Shown here piece by piece: positions 43,322 through 48,734 of a stretch of DNA of 48,734 bases. The position numbers and the translations under genes are program-made. This DNA comes from Candidatus Omnitrophota bacterium. Lineage in GTDB: Bacteria > Omnitrophota > Gorgyraeia > Zapsychrales > Fredricksoniimonadaceae. The first letter of the stretch is position 1. The number at the start of each line of letters is the position of its first letter. The notes under the pieces were generated by a model. The model saw only the letters and a program-made list of their open reading frames with translations, searched no databases and had not been told where the DNA came from. The DNA lies in assembly GCA_015233165.1 (NCBI GenBank), contig JADFYF010000007.1, positions 1 through 48,734 on the forward strand, read 5' to 3'.

Positions 43322-44731
43322 CTAGTAAGCTTTAGGCAGGCCCAGCATTTCCCGCATTTTGATCCATCTCGCCCGTGAAGAAGAGCAGCTATCTGCGCGG
43401 TAATTCATCAGGTAATATCGAAAGTGATAGTCCTGTTCTCTGTAATTCACCATAAATTTAAGCCAATCTTCGTCTGTTTTGGCATTTAAAGCTTCTTCCT
43501 TGGTCCAGTAGCCAAACCAACCTTTACTGGCCTGAGGGTAGACTGTAAAGTAGACTTTTAAAGAAGCGAAAGCAAAAATCATACTCAAGACGATAATGAC
43601 GGGAAGAAATATCTTTAAGCGTTGAGTCAGTAGCCATAGGCCATAACCGGCTAATAGGAAAAGGAAGGGGGAAGAGCCTATGGTGCGCAGGGAGCTTGGC
43701 AATCCTGAATTTGTCAGACAGGCCGGTATAATTCCGATGAAGAAGTTAACCCCTAGAAACACCAGCCACCAGCCTTGAGGTTTAATGTCTTTAAAGCGAA
43801 AAAGGAGAAAGAAGATGAGGGCTAATATCCCAAGAATATCTAGCCAACTCAATAAGCCGAAATGCTGGGTGGAATGTTCCCATGAAGGGTCTCCGGTGGT
43901 GAATAGATAGTAAGGTGAAAAGTGCAGGAGATAGTTATTCGTAAAGATCTGGGCCAGATCGTTAAGATTTTGTGTTTTACCCATAGATTTCAGGTAGCTG
44001 GTATTAAAGATGGATATATCATTAAATCGCTGCTGCAGCCCTCCCCACAATGTTCCTTGAACTAAAGGGATGCAGATAATAACCATTGTAAGAAGTAGGG
44101 CGGCCCAATAGCGTTTACGCAGTGTTTGTCGTGTGAGATCAAAAATAAATAAGGTCCCAAGAATTATGGGTGTTTGAAGTCTCGCCGGTGGGTAGACATA
44201 GATGGCACAGGCAAAGAGGATGGCGGCTGCAATTTTATCCATCCATTGTTTTGATCGCAAAAAGAAATAAATTCCCCAAATAAAGAAGGTGACACAGAAG
44301 GTGGATTCATAACCAATGCGTGATAGGGGCCACACCCAAGGAGAGATACTTGCCAACAGGGTAACTAATAGTCCGTAGGAAGTCCCTAGTATTAATCTTG
44401 CTAGAAAGAACAAGCCTACGATTGTCCATACATTGGCAAAGGCGGTATAGGCACGAATACTAGGAACCTTATGGCCGAAAGTTTTTGTCCAAATAACACC
44501 AGGATAGATGTAAACAGGAGGTTTAGGTGTTCCGTAATGCTGTTCAAAAAATACGGGATGGGGGGTAAGATGAGCGTCAGTACCTTCAGTTTCAATACAG
44601 GCGGCAGTAACAGCGCCGCTTAGTTCATCCACATTAAATCCGTAGGGGACATTGTCTAATTGCCAGAAACGCAAAGCATTGACAACGATGATTGTAAGAA
44701 TTATCAGTACGACGGAAAGATTTTTAAGCAT
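43322..44731 (-). CDS. GT39-like polytopic membrane glycosyltransferase
   Basis: 469 residues. First helix residues 5-22, then the loop VPYGFNVDELSGAVTAACIE with the acidic VDE at the GT-C catalytic position, and PVYIYPGVIWTKTFG. About ten membrane helices follow. The C-terminus is short and soluble (TDEDWLKFMVNYREQ). It is the last gene of the minus-strand operon with lpdA (five-base gap), so its transcription may follow that of the pyruvate dehydrogenase genes. It completes the glycan cluster at 27.8-44.7 kb. Confidence 0.8.
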   Translation of the reverse strand: MLKNLSVVLIILTIIVVNALRFWQLDNVPYGFNVDELSGAVTAACIETEGTDAHLTPHPVFFEQHYGTPKPPVYIYPGVIWTKTFGHKVPSIRAYTAFANVWTIVGLFFLARLILGTSYGLLVTLLASISPWVWPLSRIGYESTFCVTFFIWGIYFFLRSKQWMDKIAAAILFACAIYVYPPARLQTPIILGTLFIFDLTRQTLRKRYWAALLLTMVIICIPLVQGTLWGGLQQRFNDISIFNTSYLKSMGKTQNLNDLAQIFTNNYLLHFSPYYLFTTGDPSWEHSTQHFGLLSWLDILGILALIFFLLFRFKDIKPQGWWLVFLGVNFFIGIIPACLTNSGLPSSLRTIGSSPFLFLLAGYGLWLLTQRLKIFLPVIIVLSMIFAFASLKVYFTVYPQASKGWFGYWTKEEALNAKTDEDWLKFMVNYREQDYHFRYYLMNYRADSCSSSRARWIKMREMLGLPKAY

Positions 44732-44736
44732 GTCTA

Positions 44737-46149
44737 TTATTTTTTAGGACGATAAACGTGAGTCGAGGTTCCGAAGAACATCTCTGCTGTTTCCATGACG
44801 GTTTCTGACATGGTTGGGTGGGCATGGATCGTTAGTTTTAAATCATTCGCCACACAGCCCATTTCAACAGCCAGCACACCTTCAGCAATCATTTCTCCAG
44901 CGCCCACACCCACGATACCAACTCCCAGGATTCGTTCTGTCTTGGGATCGATGATGAGTTTTGTTAATCCATCTTGACGATCTAGTGTTAAAGCACGACC
45001 AGAAGCGGCCCAGGGAAATTTCACCACACGGACATCCTTGCCTTGTTTTTGAGCGTCACCTTCGGTGATCCCACACCAGGCGATTTCAGGGTCGGTAAAA
45101 ACGACGGCAGGGATCGCCTGAGGTTCAAAGGCTACCTTATGACCTGCGATGGATTCCACCGCCACACGACCTTCGTGGGAAGCCTTGTGAGCGAGCATAG
45201 GATCGCCAGCGATATCTCCGATAGCATAAATATTGTCATCATTCGTACGACGCTGATCATTGACTTGAACAAAGCCTCTGGGAAGAACCTTAACCTTGGT
45301 ATTCTCAAGGCCTAAATTTTCAGAGTTGGGTTTACGTCCGATAGAGATCAGAACCTTACTGAATTCGTGTTTAAACTCTTTACCGTCCTTATCTGCAAAG
45401 GTGACGGTGATTCCGTTGGAGGATTCATCCATCTTTAAGACCTTGGTTTCTAAGAAGATATTGGCAAACATGCCCTTGACCCGTTTATTAAGAACGTCAG
45501 CCAGGTCAGGATCTGCTCCGGGAAGCAGGGAAGAAAGCATTTCAACAACGGACACCTTGGTCCCAAGTTCATGATAAACGGTTCCTAGTTCCATCCCAAT
45601 ATAACCACCACCAATGACCAGCAAGGATTCAGGGATATGATCTGTGTCTAATGCTGCTGTCGAATCCCAGATATGAGGTGATTTGGGAGCGTGAGGTAAG
45701 GTGGAAGGACGAGAACCTGTTGCTAGAATGGCTTTATCAAAGACAACCTCTTCGCTTGTTCCGTCGGTTTTCTTGACGGTTAATGATTGAGAATTAACAA
45801 AAGACGCTGATCCTTGGATATAGCGAATCTTGCGGGCTTTGGTTAATTGGCCAAGACCTCCGGTGAGTTTACTAACAATACCTTTCTTCCAATCTAATAA
45901 TTTCTTGATATCAATCTTGGGAGCACTGTAGTCGATACCGAACTTCGTGGCATGTTTGGCTTCAGAAATAATTTTAGCGACGTGTAGGAAGGCTTTAGAG
46001 GGAATACAGCCACGGTAAAGGCAGACACCACCAGGATTGATTTCTTTTTCAACGATGGTGACATCCAGTCCAAGATCAGCGGCTAAGAAAGCAGCAGCAT
46101 AACCGCCGGGACCTGCGCCGATGACGACGAGTTTAATGGGAGCAGACAT
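44737..46149 (-). CDS. lpdA: Dihydrolipoyl dehydrogenase
   Basis: 470 residues. FAD-binding VVIGAGPGGYAAA, the redox disulphide C43-C48 in GGVCLYRGCIPSK, the NAD domain VIGGGYIGMELG, AIGDIAGDPMLAHKA, and the catalytic His-Glu region HAHPTMSETVMET near the C-terminus. It is the E3 subunit of the pyruvate dehydrogenase complex, reoxidising lipoamide. The start overlaps the aceF stop by one base. It follows aceE and aceF in the same operon. Confidence 0.97.
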   Translation of the reverse strand: MSAPIKLVVIGAGPGGYAAAFLAADLGLDVTIVEKEINPGGVCLYRGCIPSKAFLHVAKIISEAKHATKFGIDYSAPKIDIKKLLDWKKGIVSKLTGGLGQLTKARKIRYIQGSASFVNSQSLTVKKTDGTSEEVVFDKAILATGSRPSTLPHAPKSPHIWDSTAALDTDHIPESLLVIGGGYIGMELGTVYHELGTKVSVVEMLSSLLPGADPDLADVLNKRVKGMFANIFLETKVLKMDESSNGITVTFADKDGKEFKHEFSKVLISIGRKPNSENLGLENTKVKVLPRGFVQVNDQRRTNDDNIYAIGDIAGDPMLAHKASHEGRVAVESIAGHKVAFEPQAIPAVVFTDPEIAWCGITEGDAQKQGKDVRVVKFPWAASGRALTLDRQDGLTKLIIDPKTERILGVGIVGVGAGEMIAEGVLAVEMGCVANDLKLTIHAHPTMSETVMETAEMFFGTSTHVYRPKK

Positions 46150-47825
46150 TATAACCCCTCCACAGAAGAAGGATTCTCAAGAGCAGAGGCAATCCAGCGG
46201 ATAAAACGGGCCCCATCAGCACCGTCGATGAGACGATGATCATAGGATAGAGAAATAGGAAGCATCAGCTTGGGGAGGAACATTCCATCTACATAGACAG
46301 GTTCCATCACACCGCGGGAAACACCAAGGATAGCCACTTCTGGCCAATTAACGATGGGTGTAAAGAAGCTGCCGCCAATACCACCTAAATTGGAAATGGT
46401 AAAGGTTCCACCTTGCAGTTCTTCAATCCCTGTCTTACGTGTGCGGGCGCGTTCAGCGACGGCGACTAATTCATCCGAGATCTGAGGAACTGTTAAACGA
46501 TCCACATTTTTAAGAACAGGAACCAATAGGCCTCGGTCTGTATCAACAGCGACGCCAATATTGATGAAATCTTTAAAGACAATCTCGTTGGTGGCCATGT
46601 CTACAGAGGCGTTGAATTGAGGGAATTTCTGTAAGCCAATAGCCATGATTTTAATTAAGTAGGCGGTAATCGAAAGTTTTTTATGTGTGGAAGAAAGTTT
46701 ACGTAATTTTTCAATCTCCGTGATGTCGACCTTTTCAAATTGGGTGACGTGGGGAATAGCGTTCCAGGCAAAGGAAAGATGTTCGGCTGTCTTTTTACGG
46801 ACATTGCTCATCGCCTCACGTTTGAAGTTACCCCATTTGGAGAAATCAGGTAAGGATTTTGTCGTCGCTGCTGCTGGATATGGAATGCGACCAGTATTTA
46901 AAGCTTTGGAATATTTTTTAACGTCATCAACAGAAATGCGTCCACCAGGACCGCTACCGAGAACTTGTCCGATATCAATGCCAATTTCACGAGCGAACAT
47001 ACGAACAGAGGGAGCGGCAGAAATGTCTTTACGAACAGGAGCAGGGCCTGCGCTAATAGCGGGGGTAGTGGTTGTTGTATTTTCTGTCATACCCGAATGT
47101 TGTCCCCTCATGTCGGGGACTTCCGTTGGTCGTTGTCGGGTATCTAGAGGTTTGCTAACTTCTAGGTCCCCGACTAAAGCTTTCGGGGACGACGATGGTT
47201 GATTAGTTACAGGAGCAGCTACTGCGCCAGATAAGATCTTAAAGACGGGTTGGCCGACCTTAATGACGGTTCCGGATTTAATGAGAATTTCTTTAACAAC
47301 TCCTTGAACAGGTGAAGGGACTTCCAGAACAGCTTTATCGGTTTCCAGCTCAAGAATGTTTTGCCCCTTCTTAATGGCATCGCCTTCCTTGACGAGAATC
47401 TTGGTGACAGTTCCTTTTTCTAAATTTTCACCTAAGGGAGGAAGGGCTAGATCTTGAATCGTATTGCCGACAGCTCTTGGAGTAGTGGGTTCGAAATTTT
47501 CTGTCATACCCGAATGCTTGTGTCGGGTATCTAGAGGTTGGCTAATTTCTGGACCCCCGACAGAAACATTCGGGGGTGACAAAGGTTTGTTGGTTGATCC
47601 GCTTAAGATAAAAACGGGTTGGCCGATTTTAACAACGCTTCCGGCTTTCACCAGGATTTCGCTGATGGTTCCATCCATGTTGGAGGGAATTTCCACCACC
47701 GCTTTATCTGTTTCAAGTTCGAGAATGTTCTGACCCTTTTTAAGGGAGTCACCGACCTTGACCAAGACCTTGGTGACTGTTCCCTGAGTGATGTTTTCGC
47801 CGATTTCGGGCAGTTTTAATTCCAT
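46149..47825 (-). CDS. aceF: Dihydrolipoamide acetyltransferase E2 with two lipoyl domains and two element insertions
   Basis: 558 residues from ATG 47825 (MELKLPEIGENI). Lipoyl domain 1 is about residues 1-76 (lipoyl Lys 41 in LETDKAVVEI). A linker follows in which residues 82-108 are element copy H. Lipoyl domain 2 is about 119-195 (LETDKAVLEV), then a second linker with element copy G at residues 211-247. The peripheral-subunit-binding domain is about 272-307 (PSVRMFAREIG). The acetyltransferase core ends with the DHRxxDG motif (His 530). Upstream the frame is open, but it is the translation of copy I. The protein forms the core of the pyruvate dehydrogenase complex. Confidence 0.95.
   Translation of the reverse strand: MELKLPEIGENITQGTVTKVLVKVGDSLKKGQNILELETDKAVVEIPSNMDGTISEILVKAGSVVKIGQPVFILSGSTNKPLSPPNVSVGGPEISQPLDTRHKHSGMTENFEPTTPRAVGNTIQDLALPPLGENLEKGTVTKILVKEGDAIKKGQNILELETDKAVLEVPSPVQGVVKEILIKSGTVIKVGQPVFKILSGAVAAPVTNQPSSSPKALVGDLEVSKPLDTRQRPTEVPDMRGQHSGMTENTTTTTPAISAGPAPVRKDISAAPSVRMFAREIGIDIGQVLGSGPGGRISVDDVKKYSKALNTGRIPYPAAATTKSLPDFSKWGNFKREAMSNVRKKTAEHLSFAWNAIPHVTQFEKVDITEIEKLRKLSSTHKKLSITAYLIKIMAIGLQKFPQFNASVDMATNEIVFKDFINIGVAVDTDRGLLVPVLKNVDRLTVPQISDELVAVAERARTRKTGIEELQGGTFTISNLGGIGGSFFTPIVNWPEVAILGVSRGVMEPVYVDGMFLPKLMLPISLSYDHRLIDGADGARFIRWIASALENPSSVEGL
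47085..47194 (-). repeat. Palindromic element copy G, in frame within aceF, with nested insert
   Basis: TGTCATACCCGAATG to TTTCGGGGACGAC on the plus strand, 110 bp, residues 211-247 of AceF. A 33-base insert in the left arm (about 47100-47133) includes a hairpin GTCCCC (47102-47107)/GGGGAC (47115-47120) and encodes QRPTEVPDMRG. Left stem A-type, right stem C-type. One end is degenerate (GACGAC). Confidence 0.93.
47502..47581 (-). repeat. Palindromic element copy H, in frame within aceF
   Basis: TGTCATACCCGAATG to CATTCGGGGGTGACA on the plus strand, 80 bp, residues 82-108 of AceF. Left stem ATACCCGA/TCGGGTAT, right stem ACCCCCGA/TCGGGGGT. On the coding strand the C-type arm comes first. Read as SPPNVSVGGPE...LDTRHKHSGMT. 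Confidence 0.95.
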
Positions 47826-47849
47826 ACCAATCCTTTGTTGTGCCACATT

Positions 47850-47927
47850 TGTCATGCCCGAATGTTTTAGTCGGGCATCTAGTTCACGAACGTTCTGGAT
47901 CCCCGACAAAAGCATTCGGGGATGACA
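47850..47927 (-). repeat. Palindromic element copy I, aceE-aceF gap
   Basis: TGTCATGCCCGAATG to CATTCGGGGATGACA on the plus strand, 78 bp. Left stem ATGCCCGA/TCGGGCAT, right stem ATCCCCGA/TCGGGGAT. It lies between the aceE stop and the aceF start, ending 24 bases upstream of the aceF ATG. C-type arm first on the coding strand. Confidence 0.95.
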
Positions 47928-47935
47928 GATTTATA

Positions 47936-48734
47936 TTAGGACACCATCGGATTTAATTTATCCGGATTAATTTTTAACTCCATCTTAGCTTTAGCTAATA
48001 CATCAGAAGACAACTTCTTCTGGTCAACCAAGGTGACCAAGGTAGCCCAGACGATGTGTTTGGCATCCACTTCAAAGAAATCACGCAGGCGTTCGCGGCT
48101 TTCAGAGCGTCCGAAACCATCTGTTCCAAGAACCGTATAGGTGCCAGGAATCCATTGACGAATAGAATCCGGCAAGGCTTTAATGTAATCAGAGGCGGCT
48201 ACAAAGATGTCGTCTTCATTCTTCAGGAGGTTTGTGACGTAAGGAGTTTTAGCGTTTTTGCTGCCATGTAACAGATTGTCACGTTCAACGTTTAAAGCCT
48301 CACGGCGTAATTCGTTGTAGCTGGTGACCGACCAGATATCGGTTGCGACATCGTATTTGTTCTCAAGAATCTTTTGGGCTTCGATGACTTGATTCATGAT
48401 AGAACCACTACCAAACAGATGAGCGCGAACAGTCGATTGTTTATCAGATCGGATGAAACGATACATTCCCTTGATGATACCGTCTTTGACTCCTTCGGGC
48501 ATGGCAGGCATCGGATAGTTTTCGTTGCCGATACTTAAATAATAAAAGACACTTTCTTGCTTTTCATACATACGATAGATCCCGTCACGAATCAGAACGG
48601 CGATCTCGTAGGCAAAGGTAGGGTCATAGGAAACAACGTTGGGAACGGTGGAGAGAAGGATGTGGGTATGACCATCCTGATGTTGAAGTCCTTCACCGTT
48701 TAAGGTGGTACGGCCTGACGTTGCTCCGACTAAG
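47936..48734 (-). CDS. aceE: Pyruvate dehydrogenase E1, homodimeric type, C-terminal part (5' partial)
   Basis: The frame is open to the end of the window; about 265 residues are visible. The reading from the right edge is LVGATSGRTTLNGEGLQHQDGH (key GRTTLNGEGLQH), then ENYPMPAMPEGVKDGI, GSGSIMNQVIEAQ, SVTSYNELRREAL and VLGTDGFGRSESRERLRDFFEVD. These match the C-terminal third of homodimeric AceE. The thiamine-binding part lies outside the window. AceE, AceF and LpdA in this order form a complete pyruvate dehydrogenase operon. Element copy I and the aceF gene follow. Confidence 0.96.
   Translation of the reverse strand, partial: LVGATSGRTTLNGEGLQHQDGHTHILLSTVPNVVSYDPTFAYEIAVLIRDGIYRMYEKQESVFYYLSIGNENYPMPAMPEGVKDGIIKGMYRFIRSDKQSTVRAHLFGSGSIMNQVIEAQKILENKYDVATDIWSVTSYNELRREALNVERDNLLHGSKNAKTPYVTNLLKNEDDIFVAASDYIKALPDSIRQWIPGTYTVLGTDGFGRSESRERLRDFFEVDAKHIVWATLVTLVDQKKLSSDVLAKAKMELKINPDKLNPMVS

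Noticed and set aside
47826-47915. N-terminal extension of AceF
   Set aside because: It reads through element copy I before the family start MELKLPEIGENI.
2696-47927. CRISPR array
   Set aside because: The repeats are scattered, palindromic and separated by kilobases of genes; there are no regular spacers and no cas genes.

Overview
The window is a dense chromosomal segment from a Gram-negative bacterium. Outer-membrane machinery is present (Mla lipid transport and the LptF/LptG export permeases), alongside the non-mevalonate isoprenoid enzymes IspD/IspF and a pyruvate dehydrogenase with a homodimeric-type E1. The 798-residue secreted protein at 22150-24546 resembles, from memory, a family I associate with Candidatus Omnitrophota (OP3). 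That assignment is an inference and could not be checked here.

Layout. 1-19 kb is a plus-strand housekeeping run: clpC (cut by the window edge), mlaE-mlaF-mlaD, radA, a PIN-TRAM membrane protein, ispD-ispF, cysE-cysS, tmk-holB-ricT-like-PilZ-metG, mtnA, thiL, then tsaE-tsaB-alr. One tRNA-Arg-like gene with its own terminator lies on the minus strand between thiL and tsaE. 19-22 kb is a minus-strand operon comF-lptF-lptG. 22-24.6 kb is the large secreted orphan. 24.6-27.8 kb holds a small secreted protein, pyrE, maf, a DUF192 protein, and a histidine kinase with an output-less receiver. 27.8-44.7 kb is a surface-glycan locus: eight polytopic GT-C-like membrane proteins (two are tandem paralogues), two DPM1-like GT2 enzymes and one sugar-nucleotide epimerase. 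44.7 kb to the end is the minus-strand pyruvate dehydrogenase operon aceE-aceF-lpdA, with aceE cut by the window edge.

The most notable signal is a family of about 80-bp palindromic elements (nine copies: 2696, 8525, 14320, 15461, 19001, 22364, 47085, 47502, 47850). Each starts TGTCA and ends TGACA (one degenerate end) and contains two small hairpins. Every copy pairs one C-type hairpin with one non-C-type hairpin, and the bases inside each hairpin covary. Three copies lie in frame inside proteins: two in the AceF inter-domain linkers and one near the N-terminus of the secreted orphan. All three are in the same orientation and the same reading frame. Five others sit 2-24 bp upstream of a start codon. 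Behaviour of this kind, a small palindromic element domesticated as protein linker, recalls the Rickettsia palindromic elements. Other small hairpin repeats with similar ends or nested positions occur at 3552, 10646, 22894, 26154 and inside copies at 19001, 22364 and 47085.
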